Below are positions 27,116 to 36,315 of a stretch of DNA of 64,000 nucleotides, piece by piece. A program made the translations under genes and the position numbers. Numbering within the stretch: position 1 is the first letter of the stretch; every line of letters starts with the position of its first letter. Location: NCBI GenBank assembly GCA_965223305.1, contig CBDCWT010000088.1, positions 434,001-498,000 of the forward strand, in the 5' to 3' direction. Source of the DNA: CBDCWT01 sp965223305 (GTDB taxonomy: Bacteria; Planctomycetota; Planctomycetia; Pirellulales; Pirellulaceae). The notes beneath the pieces were generated by a model that was not told where the DNA came from, made no database searches, and worked only from the letters and a program-made list of their open reading frames with translations.

Positions 27116-28072
27116 ATGCAGAAGCGGGAGACAGTTGCCGGCGTTGAATTGACGTTAAGTAGTCCAAACGATAATAGCGGCAAGTGGATCGGTCAGGACG
27201 AGATTCTCAAGCAGCTGTTGGCTTGCTGGATCGTCGTCAACGACCAAGATCAACCACTATCGCCGCGCTTGATCGGAACACCCGGCATTGGCAAGACCGC
27301 GCTCGCGATGGCGGCAGCTCGTGAGCGGGAGCAGGAGCTGTACATTTACCAGTGCACTTCTGACACTCGACCGGAAGACTTGCTAGTTACACCGGTGTTG
27401 GCCGAGAGTGGGAGGATTGCCTACCACGCGTCTCCGTTGGTTACTGCGATGATACGCGGAGGTGTCTGCATCCTCGACGAAGGCAACCGGATGAACGAGA
27501 AGTCGTGGGCCAGTTTGGCACCGCTGCTGGACTACCGGCGCTACGTCGAGTCGATCGTGGCTGGCATCACGATTCCTGCACATCGCGACTTCCGCTGTGT
27601 GGTTACGATGAATCAGGATGAATCGACCTACGAGATTCCCGACTACATCTTGAGCCGGTTGCAGCCGACCTTGCAGGTTGGGTTTCCGATCCGACAAGAC
27701 GAAATGGCCATCTTGCGATACCACTTGCCGTTCGCCGAAGCCGACATGCTGGCGCTCACGGTCGATTTTCTACAACGCTCTCATGAACTGAACCTGGAGT
27801 TTTCACCAAGAGATGGCATCAGCTTGCTCAGATTCGCGATCAAACGTCTAGCCCAGAACCCGCAGCACCCGATTGGCAAAGATCATGCCTGGCGTGAGGC
27901 TCTGGAAAAGTGTTTGGGTGACGAGGCACTCGACTTGGAAGCTCTGGCCGAAAGACGGCGCCGCACTTTGGGCGGAGATGCAGTTCCCACTGGGTTGGGA
28001 GACTTCTTTTTCACACCGGACGATCCGTTACATCCGGATCGGGACGAAGAAGAAGACGAAGACCTCTTTTGA
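27116..28072 (+). CDS. MoxR-type AAA+ ATPase
   Basis: AAA+ ATPase of 318 residues. Walker A is GTPGIGKT at 54-61, Walker B is VCILDEGNRM at about 117-126, and sensor 1 lies in CVVTMNQDES near 164. The N-terminal KWIGQDEILKQLL and the post-Walker-B loop LAPLLDYRRYVES are typical of MoxR/AAA_5-type chaperone-like ATPases, which usually work with a dedicated substrate or VWA-domain partner. The C-terminus ends in an acidic tail (DRDEEEDEDLF). ATG 27116 is preferred over an in-frame GTG 30 bp upstream. The next gene starts 21 bp downstream on the same strand, so the two form a transcriptional unit. No VWA protein is adjacent. Confidence 0.83.
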   Translation: MQKRETVAGVELTLSSPNDNSGKWIGQDEILKQLLACWIVVNDQDQPLSPRLIGTPGIGKTALAMAAAREREQELYIYQCTSDTRPEDLLVTPVLAESGRIAYHASPLVTAMIRGGVCILDEGNRMNEKSWASLAPLLDYRRYVESIVAGITIPAHRDFRCVVTMNQDESTYEIPDYILSRLQPTLQVGFPIRQDEMAILRYHLPFAEADMLALTVDFLQRSHELNLEFSPRDGISLLRFAIKRLAQNPQHPIGKDHAWREALEKCLGDEALDLEALAERRRRTLGGDAVPTGLGDFFFTPDDPLHPDRDEEEDEDLF

Positions 28073-28093
28073 CGGGCAGATCGTCGAGTAGCG

Positions 28094-29983
28094 ATGCACG
28101 AGATATTGCAAATCAGTCCCCGGATCTGGACGTTGCCGATTGTCCACGGCAGTGCTGATTTTGCCTTACAGGTACGTCGAGCCATGCTGGAGCAGCGGTT
28201 CGATTGTCTGGCCGTTCCGCTTCCGCCGTCGTTTCAAAGCGGTGTCGAGGATTGCGTCAACGGGCTGCCTGAGCCCAGTGTTGTCGTTCAACATAACGCC
28301 CCAAGCTCTTCAGAGCATTGGTCTCTGGATGAGATCGAAGCGTGGTGCGACCGCGACCTGGATCTACTCGATCGCGTGTGCAGCTACGTCCCGATTGACC
28401 CTTGTCAGGGCGTGATTATGGGGCTCCGCATCGCGCTCGGTGAACACCTACCCCGCTACTTCATCGATCAAGAGACTGAGCGGTTCGAGCCGCTCAGTGA
28501 TATCTTCCCCGATCCCTACGCACTCAAGCGCGTTCCAATCGAACGCTACGCCGCCGCTGTGTTGCCGACAGTGCCCAGCCTCCCCGCCGGGCAACCAAGG
28601 CAGCGAGTCGCGTACATGGCGGGACAGCTGCGGGAGCTGGAAGAGCGGCACAGCTCCATTCTGTTTATCTGCTCTCTACTGGAGTGGCCCTGGATTCGGG
28701 ACGCCTATCGTGAGGAGACCGAATACGACCTCCCCGAGGATTTTTTACACAAGGCCGTTGCTTACGATGTCCTGCGGAGGACGGTGCTTTTTTTACTCGG
28801 CGAACTGCCGTACATCACTGCGATTTACGAACGCGCCCGCGCCGAGCTGGAAGATGACGAAAACCTGTCTGTCGACGGCGTCAAAGAGTTGTTGCTAACG
28901 GCGAGGAAGTCATATTATTCTGAGTTCAAAGGCAGGTCCAGGAGAATTACTCCTCATCTTTTGTCCCTGTGTTTGAAGTACATTCGCAATCTGTCGTTGA
29001 TCGACAGCCGGATGACGCCAGACCTGTATACCATCGTCATGGCCGCGAAACAGATAGCTGGTGATCAGTACGCGATGCACGTCGCAGAGACAGCTCGCAG
29101 CTACCCGATTGACAGTGAAGAACACACGGGAGCGCTGGAGATGGGCATCGAACAGGCGAGATTTTTGGACGGCAAGATTCGCCGCATGGTCAGCCGGTTG
29201 CCCGGCCCGCCGTTGGAATGGCGCAGTTGCCAGCTGCAGCGACGGCCAGATGCTTCAGAACGCCGATTGTGGCAGATGAGGTGGAATCCTTTCTCGCAGT
29301 GCAGCTACCCGCCTGAGGATACGGCCATCGAGAACTTTCGCAGCCACGTCTTCGATCGCGCACGAGCAGTCATGGGAGCGGACTTGGCACGCAGCGAGAA
29401 ATTTACCACGAGTATCATGGACGGCATTGATGTGCGCGATACGCTCCGTCACTGGTATGACAACGAGATCTATGTCAAAGTGCTGCCTCCCAATCGTGGT
29501 CGACTCGACTGCGCCGTCATGCTATTCGACTCACCTGCCGATCCGCGCGACTACCCTTGGCGCACGACCTGGTTTGCGGAACATCAGGACGAGTCGACAC
29601 TCGCCTTTTACGCCACCGACTTTCGACGTGAGTTGGTCGGTCCAGGTATCGGGTTGGCCACCTACGGTGGGGCGCTGTTCCTTTTCCCACCGGTTGGTAT
29701 TCCCGATATTTGGCACGACCGCCGTCTGGATTTCACCGAGACTCTGGAGGAGCGGCTGCTGGCGGCCGCCTGCCTCCACAGCACTTGCCCACACATCGCG
29801 TTGCTCAGCCCGCTGCCACCGGGGCCGGGCTGGCGCAAACTAGCTAAACGTTTTCGTAAGCTGTGGGTTCACATTCCACTTGGCCAGTTTGGGGACTCAA
29901 CGGTCCAGCAACTTCGCATGGTGCACGTTCTCAACGGAAAAGAAGTCCGAAGTTATGCAGCCCGCTTTATCCGCAAGTCATGA
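28094..29983 (+). CDS. Unrecognised 629-residue partner of the ATPase
   Basis: Soluble protein of 629 residues with no signal peptide, membrane helix or classic nucleotide-binding motif that I can see. Residues 10-45 (IVHGSADFALQVRRAMLEQR, then FDCLAVPLPPSFQ) form a strand-helix-strand pattern weakly like the first unit of ChaN/TraB-type or DUF5682 proteins, which also accompany MoxR ATPases; this is a guess. The middle (about 170-370) is helical. The C-terminal 230 residues look alpha/beta (LDCAVMLFDSPADPRD, HIALLSPLPPGPGW) but lack a VWA DxSxS metal site. It ends 16 bp before the next gene. Function unknown; the tight pairing suggests it is a client or partner of the ATPase. Confidence 0.7.
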   Translation: MHEILQISPRIWTLPIVHGSADFALQVRRAMLEQRFDCLAVPLPPSFQSGVEDCVNGLPEPSVVVQHNAPSSSEHWSLDEIEAWCDRDLDLLDRVCSYVPIDPCQGVIMGLRIALGEHLPRYFIDQETERFEPLSDIFPDPYALKRVPIERYAAAVLPTVPSLPAGQPRQRVAYMAGQLRELEERHSSILFICSLLEWPWIRDAYREETEYDLPEDFLHKAVAYDVLRRTVLFLLGELPYITAIYERARAELEDDENLSVDGVKELLLTARKSYYSEFKGRSRRITPHLLSLCLKYIRNLSLIDSRMTPDLYTIVMAAKQIAGDQYAMHVAETARSYPIDSEEHTGALEMGIEQARFLDGKIRRMVSRLPGPPLEWRSCQLQRRPDASERRLWQMRWNPFSQCSYPPEDTAIENFRSHVFDRARAVMGADLARSEKFTTSIMDGIDVRDTLRHWYDNEIYVKVLPPNRGRLDCAVMLFDSPADPRDYPWRTTWFAEHQDESTLAFYATDFRRELVGPGIGLATYGGALFLFPPVGIPDIWHDRRLDFTETLEERLLAAACLHSTCPHIALLSPLPPGPGWRKLAKRFRKLWVHIPLGQFGDSTVQQLRMVHVLNGKEVRSYAARFIRKS

Positions 29984-29999
29984 GCGTTCGACGAACAGC

Positions 30000-32900
30000 A
30001 TGAGCTACAGCAGAAGCAACGACTTTGCGGCGACCGCCCCGAGCGGCTCAAGTCGCGTCGTCACCCATCTGCTTGCATTGGTGCTGATTTTACTTGCCAG
30101 CCCGGCGACCGCCCAATTCGAAGACGATGGGTTCCGGTCCGGTTTGGTTGGGCGCTATCGACAGCACGAAACCGCTTTCAAGCAAGTCGACGCTTGCATT
30201 GCTTTCGCTTGGGGAGCCGAGACACCGGACCGGCGGTTGGCGGCCGAGGGCTATGAGGTTCGTTGGCGCGGATACTTGATGGCGCAGGCGCCGGGTGTCT
30301 ACCGGTTGTCCGCCTCAGTCGTGGGCGAGGTCGAGATCGAACTGGCTGGTGAGGTGGTGTTGACCGCGCGATCCAGCACGCCTCGCTGGTTCGAATCGGA
30401 GGAACTGAACCTTGCCGCCGACTTTCATCCGCTGGAAGTTCAGTATCGCAAGACAGGCAAGGACGCGCGGGTCGTTCTTTTTTGGTCGGGGCCCCAATTC
30501 CAGCTGGAGCCAGTCGGTGGCCGGTATCTCTTTCACGATCCGACAGACACACCAGACGAACGATTTGAGCGGGGGCGTCGACTTACGCGAGCTCTTCGCT
30601 GCATCGCCTGCCATGAGATTCCGGGTGAGCCGGAGGTTTTGGCCGCGCCCTCGTTGGTTCACCTTGAGGGGGCAGTTCACTATCAGTGGCTTGTCGAGCG
30701 GCTGCAATCCGAGCAAGTTGAATCGAGTGGTCTTACAGCTAGGAAGATGCCGCACTTCGGCTTGACAGCGCAAGACGCACGTGCCATTGCCGACTATCTT
30801 TTCGCCAAGTCGACTCCTGCCGCCGAATGGTCACCGCCACAGCAACCAAGAACAGGACGAAAACGGGGCTCTCGTGAAAAAGTAGATCCGGTACAGGCCG
30901 GTCGGCAGGTGCTGCTGACTGTCGGGTGTCTCGCATGCCACTCACTTGGTGAAGTCGGTTCGCAGGGCGGCGAGTTTGGCGGGGGTGACTTGGCCAAGAT
31001 TGCTGGGAAGCGGCCAGCGAGGTTCTTCGAGCAATGGCTGGCGGCGCCGGAGACGATTAATGTTGACCATCGCATGCCAGTTTTCGATCTGACGCGTGAA
31101 CAGCGCCGACAGCTGTCAGCGTTCTTGGCGACATTGGGGGATGAACCCCCTGCCCGGTCTCACGGCGAGTCGTTGCCGGGTTCGCTGACGCGAGGCCGAG
31201 ACCTCATCGAGAAGCTGCGCTGCAGCAGCTGCCATCGCCTGCCCGGCGCTGAGGTTCCCGCTCGCTCTGCAATCCCGTTGCCTAGCAACACGGAGGCCGG
31301 CTGCTTAGACGCTCCGCTGAGCGAGCGTCACCGGCCGGGATTTTTCTTGACAGCTGAGCAACGAGAGGCGGTGTCCTACTTCTTGGCCGAGGTGAAGGCG
31401 CTGCCGCAGGCGAGACGGCCTTGGAGTGCGGAGCAGTTCATTGAGGAGCAGAATTGCCTGGCATGTCACAGCCGAGACGGGAGAGGTGGAATAAGCGATT
31501 TGCTGACCCGATTGTCGGCAACCTATCAAGATTTGATGCCGTTGATTCCGGCGATGATTCCGCCGGCGTTGGACCAAGTGGGGGACAAGTTCCGCCGAAA
31601 GGCGTTGGATGCTGTGATTCGTCGGGCGGAGGGTGTGCACCGCGACTATTTAGCAGTTCGGATGCCCCACTTCCGGTTGAACGACGATCAACGATCGCGG
31701 GTTGTCGACTTCCTGATTACTACGGATCGAATCCCGGCTGAGGCGCGCGCACGTCGGACAGCTGTTGCTGAGTTAGACAGCTTTACTCGAGATGCAGCCG
31801 GCCGACGACTAGTAACTGCAGACGGATTCGGATGCACAAGTTGCCATCAGATTGGCAGCGTGCGCCCCGTCGCGGCTCCGCTGAATACGCGAGGGCCCGA
31901 CATCGCCATGTGTGGAGAGCGCATTCGGCGCGAGTGGTTCGATCGATTTGTCAGCAACCCGGCCCGCGTGGTTCCTGCGATGGAGATGCCCTCCGTCCGC
32001 CTGGCTGTGCGAGGTGTGCTGGGGGACGACCTACATCAACAGCTATCTGTCGTCTGGGACGTCCTCAACCAACCGGGATTTGAGCCACCACGTCCCAACC
32101 CGATCAGGGTTCTGCGGCATTCCGGGCAGCCAACCTCCGCAGAGCGGGCTTTCGCGATCACGGATGTCCTTCGCACAGCAGATGCCGTGCATATCAAGCC
32201 GCTGCTCGTCGGACTCCCGAATCGGCACAACGTACTTTTCGATTTGGAAACGGGAGGCGTCGCCTACTGGTCTATCGGAGACACTGCGCGGCAGCGCACA
32301 GAGGGGAAGACATGGTTTTGGGAAGCAGCCGGAAGTTTCTTGCTCGATTCACCGACACGAGCACCGGACGTGACGTTCTCTTTGGACGGGTCCGCGTTGG
32401 AGCCACTACAGGTGGGTCAGTTTGCCACGGAGATCGATCGACTGAGCCATCTTTCAGGCGGCGTCGAGCTCGATCATCGTCTTTACATTCGCGACCGGGA
32501 GGCGACACGTCGCGTGATAAACGTGACTCAGCGCTTCAGTCCATTGCACACAGCCACGGCTACCGGCTTCGGCCGCCGCGTCGAAGTCGAAAACGCCCCA
32601 CCTGGTGCCCAGCTCCACTTACAAGCCGTCCCGCCCGGGCGAGCAGGCACGGCCATCGTACAGGAGTCGGGGCAAGTCTTGCGACTGCGGGACGGCGCCT
32701 CCGTCTATCTGCGAGCGGCCTTCCCCGAGACGGCACGTTGGAACCACGACGGCTCGGTAACAATCACCCTCAACTCTGAGGGTAAGGGAGCCGTCGCCGT
32801 CGAGTATTGGACGGATCTCACGGTCGATCATTTTCCAGTTGTGTCTCCGCCCGTCCTTCCAAACGAGCTGGCGACACTGAACGTCGTCCCAGGGTTTGAT

Positions 32901-34283
32901 GCGATTCGATTGTCGCTCTCCGCCGAGATAATGCCGACCGCGCTAGCCTGGCGGCCGAACGGCGACCTGGTGATCGCCTCGCTGAAGGGCCGAGTTTGGA
33001 TTGCACAGGACACGGACGGCGATGAATTGGAGGATCGATTGGAGCCCTTTAGCGACGAGCTGGCGGCACCCTACGGGTTGGCCGCGTCGGAAGAGTATAT
33101 CGATGTTATCACCAAATATGCATTATTACGGATGTACGACGATGACGGCGACGGCCGTGTCGACCGTACGCGCGCGGTCGCCTCGGGCTGGGGACACACA
33201 GACGACTATCACGACTGGGCCGTGGGGCTCCCACGAGATCGCGTGGGCAACTACTATGTCGCACTCCCCTGTCAGCAGGACGAGCGTTCGCCGGCAGCGG
33301 CTCACTTGCGCGGAACGGTGTTAAGGCTTGCTCCGCAGGAGCCGACGGCGGAAGACCCGCGCGAGTACTCTTTGGAAGAACTTACTGCTGGCCATCGCTT
33401 TCCAATGGGTATTGCTCTGCGGAAGGACGGCGAACTGTTCGTGACGGACAATCAAGGAAACTACAACCCGTTCAACGAACTGAATCATGTGGTCCACCCC
33501 CGGCGCTTTGGATTCATCAACTCCTTAGAGCGGAGGCCGGGATTCAATCCAGTATTGACTCCTCCAGCGATCGACATCCCCCATCCCTGGACTCGAAGTG
33601 TCAACGGGATTTGCTTTTTGGATACGCCCGCAGAGTTGGCCGGTCAAGGTCCGTTTTTCGGGCCGTTTGAGGGGCACTTACTTGGCTGCGAGATGGACAG
33701 TCTGCGGCTCGTGCGTATGACGCTGCAAGAAATAGACGGTGAATTCCAGGGCGCGGCCTATCCGTTTAGCTACGATCAGCCGCAAGGCGGATTGCCGTTC
33801 TTAGGTCCGCTGACCTGCGCGGTTGCGCCTGACGGTGAAATCTATGTAGGCGGACTTCGCGACAGCGGATGGGGTGGAGGCAACAATATTGGTGAGATCG
33901 TCCGTCTTCGTCCACACCTCGACGAGTTACCGTGCGGAATCGCTGAGGTGCGTGCAGTGGCGACCGGCTTGATCCTTGACTTCACTGCACCGGTCGACCC
34001 CAGTGCGGCGTCCGATCCGGCTAACTATGCGGTGTCGACGTATACACGCGTATCAACACCAGCCTACGGCGGGGACGACCAGCAGCGGCGTAGCCAACCA
34101 ATCGATGCCGTTCAAGTTGCCGCTGACGCCCGCAGCGTGCAGCTGCAGATCGCTCGGCTGCGAGCTGGCCACGTTTACGAGATTCACTTGAAGAACCTGG
34201 CCGCTGATGGGAAAGCCTTCTTTCCTGCCGAAGCCCACTACACGATGCGGCGTGTCCCGCAAGACCGGAGTTTGACCAAATGA
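30000..34283 (+). CDS. Secreted PA14 / pentahaem cytochrome c / beta-propeller protein
   Basis: Exported protein of 1427 residues. A signal peptide (THLLALVLILLASPATA) is followed by a PA14-type carbohydrate-binding region (about 45-180: GLVGRYRQHE, VRWRGYLMAQAPGVYRLS). Five CxxCH haem motifs follow at 201, 310, 408, 486 and 612 (CIACH, CLACH, CSSCH, CLACH, CTSCH). From about 1000 a six-bladed-propeller region of the planctomycete 'membrane-bound dehydrogenase' type is visible (PTALAWRPNGDLVIASLKGR; VTDNQGNYNPFNELNHV; DGEIYVGGLRDSGWGG). It probably binds and oxidises a sugar-containing substrate in the periplasm, passing electrons through the haems (inference). ATG 30000 is chosen because the signal peptide begins 20 residues later. 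Its stop overlaps the next start by 4 bp. Confidence 0.85.
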   Translation: MSYSRSNDFAATAPSGSSRVVTHLLALVLILLASPATAQFEDDGFRSGLVGRYRQHETAFKQVDACIAFAWGAETPDRRLAAEGYEVRWRGYLMAQAPGVYRLSASVVGEVEIELAGEVVLTARSSTPRWFESEELNLAADFHPLEVQYRKTGKDARVVLFWSGPQFQLEPVGGRYLFHDPTDTPDERFERGRRLTRALRCIACHEIPGEPEVLAAPSLVHLEGAVHYQWLVERLQSEQVESSGLTARKMPHFGLTAQDARAIADYLFAKSTPAAEWSPPQQPRTGRKRGSREKVDPVQAGRQVLLTVGCLACHSLGEVGSQGGEFGGGDLAKIAGKRPARFFEQWLAAPETINVDHRMPVFDLTREQRRQLSAFLATLGDEPPARSHGESLPGSLTRGRDLIEKLRCSSCHRLPGAEVPARSAIPLPSNTEAGCLDAPLSERHRPGFFLTAEQREAVSYFLAEVKALPQARRPWSAEQFIEEQNCLACHSRDGRGGISDLLTRLSATYQDLMPLIPAMIPPALDQVGDKFRRKALDAVIRRAEGVHRDYLAVRMPHFRLNDDQRSRVVDFLITTDRIPAEARARRTAVAELDSFTRDAAGRRLVTADGFGCTSCHQIGSVRPVAAPLNTRGPDIAMCGERIRREWFDRFVSNPARVVPAMEMPSVRLAVRGVLGDDLHQQLSVVWDVLNQPGFEPPRPNPIRVLRHSGQPTSAERAFAITDVLRTADAVHIKPLLVGLPNRHNVLFDLETGGVAYWSIGDTARQRTEGKTWFWEAAGSFLLDSPTRAPDVTFSLDGSALEPLQVGQFATEIDRLSHLSGGVELDHRLYIRDREATRRVINVTQRFSPLHTATATGFGRRVEVENAPPGAQLHLQAVPPGRAGTAIVQESGQVLRLRDGASVYLRAAFPETARWNHDGSVTITLNSEGKGAVAVEYWTDLTVDHFPVVSPPVLPNELATLNVVPGFDAIRLSLSAEIMPTALAWRPNGDLVIASLKGRVWIAQDTDGDELEDRLEPFSDELAAPYGLAASEEYIDVITKYALLRMYDDDGDGRVDRTRAVASGWGHTDDYHDWAVGLPRDRVGNYYVALPCQQDERSPAAAHLRGTVLRLAPQEPTAEDPREYSLEELTAGHRFPMGIALRKDGELFVTDNQGNYNPFNELNHVVHPRRFGFINSLERRPGFNPVLTPPAIDIPHPWTRSVNGICFLDTPAELAGQGPFFGPFEGHLLGCEMDSLRLVRMTLQEIDGEFQGAAYPFSYDQPQGGLPFLGPLTCAVAPDGEIYVGGLRDSGWGGGNNIGEIVRLRPHLDELPCGIAEVRAVATGLILDFTAPVDPSAASDPANYAVSTYTRVSTPAYGGDDQQRRSQPIDAVQVAADARSVQLQIARLRAGHVYEIHLKNLAADGKAFFPAEAHYTMRRVPQDRSLTK

Positions 34284-35026
34284 ACCGCTCTGGAACGTGG
34301 TTCGAGGACACGATTGACGGCCATCCCTGCGACCTCTACGAGCCGACTCGGAGGAGCGACCATGGATTCCTGCTGATTTATTTGCACGGTGTTCATCTCA
34401 CAAGATTGACAGACAAGCCGCGTTTTCAGGAGATGTTTGACCGTTTCGGCTTGCCCGTCGTTGCACCTCAAACACAGCGAAGTTGGTGGAGCGATCGAAT
34501 CTGCGCTGAATTCGATCAGCAAGTCACGGCAGAGCGTTACCTGATGGAACACGTGCTGCCGTGGATTGAAGCACGCTACGCGGTTACCACTCCCCGCATC
34601 GGTTTGTTGGGCACCAGCATGGGTGGGCAGGGTGCCCTCCGTTTTGCTTACAAGTATCCGGACGACTTTCCGGTCGCCGCAGCCATCTCGCCAGCGATTG
34701 ACTATCATAATCGTTTTGACGAAGACGAAGTCCTCCAGCAAATGTACGCAGACGCAGAGCAGATACGCCAAGACACGGCGCTATTGCATATTCATCCGCT
34801 CAACTGGCCACGGAATCAGTTCTTCTGCTGCGATCCAACTGACCATAGCTGGTGGGAGAGTTCCGACCGGTTACGTATGAAGCTCTCGTCATTGGGGGTT
34901 CCTCATGAGTGTGACCTAGAGACGACCGGCGGTGGTCATGGTTTTGAGTACTACAGTAAGATGGCGGAGAAGGCCGTTACGTTTCTCGCCGAGCGTTTAG
35001 AACAAGAGCGGCTGAGGCTTGTTTGA
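34280..35026 (+). CDS. Alpha/beta hydrolase, esterase-D-like
   Basis: Cytoplasmic hydrolase of 248 residues without a signal peptide. The nucleophile elbow is IGLLGTSMGGQGALRFAYKY (G-T-S-M-G, Ser about 115). The early strand HGFLLIYLHGVHLTRL holds the oxyanion-hole HG. GGGHGFEYYSKMAEKAVTFL near the C-terminus contains the likely catalytic His. The fold and spacing resemble S-formylglutathione hydrolase/esterase D and polyhydroxybutyrate-depolymerase-like esterases. Its start overlaps the preceding cytochrome gene by 4 bp (ATGA), so it probably acts in the same pathway, for example removing acyl groups from imported sugar products. Substrate not determined. Confidence 0.82.
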   Translation: MNRSGTWFEDTIDGHPCDLYEPTRRSDHGFLLIYLHGVHLTRLTDKPRFQEMFDRFGLPVVAPQTQRSWWSDRICAEFDQQVTAERYLMEHVLPWIEARYAVTTPRIGLLGTSMGGQGALRFAYKYPDDFPVAAAISPAIDYHNRFDEDEVLQQMYADAEQIRQDTALLHIHPLNWPRNQFFCCDPTDHSWWESSDRLRMKLSSLGVPHECDLETTGGGHGFEYYSKMAEKAVTFLAERLEQERLRLV

Positions 35027-35071
35027 GAGTTGAGAAATCGCCAGCAAGGTCCGAATACAGGAGTTCCTGAA

Positions 35072-35977
35072 ATGCGTAGACCTCATGCAGATACTATCGA
35101 TCGGCGCGAGTTGCTCACCCTGGCCGCAGCAGCCGTTCCCGCATGTTTGATCGGCTCGGTACGCGCGGCCGCACTCGACGTTCGATCCCGAATGGCGTTC
35201 GGCTTGGTGACTTACCAGTGGGGAAATGATTGGGACCTTGATACGCTCGTCCGGAACTGTGAGGCCGCCAAGATCTTCGGTGTGGAGTTGAGAACGACCC
35301 ATGCACACGGAGTCGAACCTGAACTCGAGAAAGCACAACGTCGCGATGTCCAGCGACGTTTTTCAGATAGTCCAGTCGAGCTAGTAGGGTTGGGCAGCGA
35401 CGAGCGGTTTGACAATCCTGATCCGACAGTGTTGAAGAAGGCGATCGCGAAGGTGAAAGAGTTCATTCGGTTGAGTCATGATGTGGGAGGCACGGGCGTC
35501 AAAGTTAAGCCTGATCGTTTCCACGAAGGCGTGCCCCGCGAGCAGACGATCGAACAGATTGGCCGAGCGCTCAACGAAGTTGCCGCGTACGGAGCGGGTT
35601 ATGGGCAACAAGTTCGGCTTGAGGTGCACGGCAGGTGTGCCGAGCTGCCGACTATCGAAGCGATCATGGAGGTCGCCGACCACAAGAACGCTGCGATCTG
35701 CTGGAACAGCAATCCACAAGACTTGGCAGGTGATGGGCTGGTTCACAATTTCAACTTGGTCCGCCACCGCTTCGGCCGGACTTGCCACGTCCACCCCTTG
35801 GATGACCCAAACTACCCCTATCGGCAGCTGTTCGAGCTCCTGGTGTCGAGTAAGTATGACGGTTGGGTGCTGCTCGAATCGGGCCAGAAACCGGCCGACC
35901 GAGTGACCGCCTTGGCGAGTCAAGCGAAGCTGTTCGCCAGCCTTGTTGATGAGACGGAGCGAAATCTCCGTTCTTAG
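35072..35977 (+). CDS. Exported sugar isomerase/epimerase-like TIM barrel
   Basis: Xylose-isomerase-like TIM-barrel protein (AP_endonuc_2 family) of 301 residues. The N-terminus DRRELLTLAAAAVPACLIGS is a twin-arginine export signal, so the protein acts in the periplasm. The barrel is visible as MAFGLVTYQWG, FGVELRTTHAHGVEPE, GTGVKVKPDRFHE, VRLEVHGRCAELP and CHVHPLDDPNYPYRQLFELL, with the conserved Glu/His metal-ligand positions in LEVHG and HVH. ATG 35072 is chosen because CAGGAG lies nine bases upstream and the signal peptide follows. It comes 45 bp after the hydrolase gene, so the three genes are probably one operon. Specific substrate unknown. Confidence 0.8.
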   Translation: MRRPHADTIDRRELLTLAAAAVPACLIGSVRAAALDVRSRMAFGLVTYQWGNDWDLDTLVRNCEAAKIFGVELRTTHAHGVEPELEKAQRRDVQRRFSDSPVELVGLGSDERFDNPDPTVLKKAIAKVKEFIRLSHDVGGTGVKVKPDRFHEGVPREQTIEQIGRALNEVAAYGAGYGQQVRLEVHGRCAELPTIEAIMEVADHKNAAICWNSNPQDLAGDGLVHNFNLVRHRFGRTCHVHPLDDPNYPYRQLFELLVSSKYDGWVLLESGQKPADRVTALASQAKLFASLVDETERNLRS

Positions 35978-35988
35978 GAGCGGGCGCA

Positions 35989-36207
35989 AATCAGCCGGCA
36001 TGCGTTAGCATGCGATGTTCGGTCATCAGACCAGGTGTGTTCCTGCACCACGGACCGACGCCGCAACGGGCCATCCTGTTGATGTCTGTCTTCTGTTTTC
36101 TTGACAGGATCAACAGGATGGCCTGGGCTCGCGCTAAAAAATCAGCCGCTGGGCGTTAGCCCACGGTTTTCACCGTAACCGGATGCTAACGCATTCCGGC
36201 TGATTGT
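35989..36207. repeat. Family C repeats and a long hairpin in convergent gap
   Basis: Three family C units are present: AATCAGCCGGCATGCGTTAG near 35.99 kb, AATCAGCCGCTGGGCGTTAG at about 36.14 kb, and an inverted GCTAACGCATTCCGGCTGAT near 36.19 kb. Between them CCATCCTGTTGAT (36071-36083) and ATCAACAGGATGG (36109-36121), with an inner CTGTC/GACAG, form a long hairpin. The gap lies between convergent genes, so the hairpin could stop transcription from both sides. Confidence 0.75.
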
Positions 36208-36285
36208 GCCCGCCGGCGTACAGGGTTGGTGATGGTGTGTGATGAGCATTCCGCCGTTCGTTGCCGTCCCCTCACAATTCGGCAA

Positions 36286-36315
36286 ATCCTGTCAAACAAG
36301 CAAAGCAGACAGGAT
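36286..36315 (-). terminator. Hairpin at the end of the CBM9-gene operon
   Basis: ATCCTGTC (36286-36293) pairs with GACAGGAT (36308-36315), which overlaps the last base of the minus-strand stop codon. An eight-bp stem with a 14-base loop directly at the operon end suggests transcription termination. There is no clear U tract, so confidence is moderate. Confidence 0.4.
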
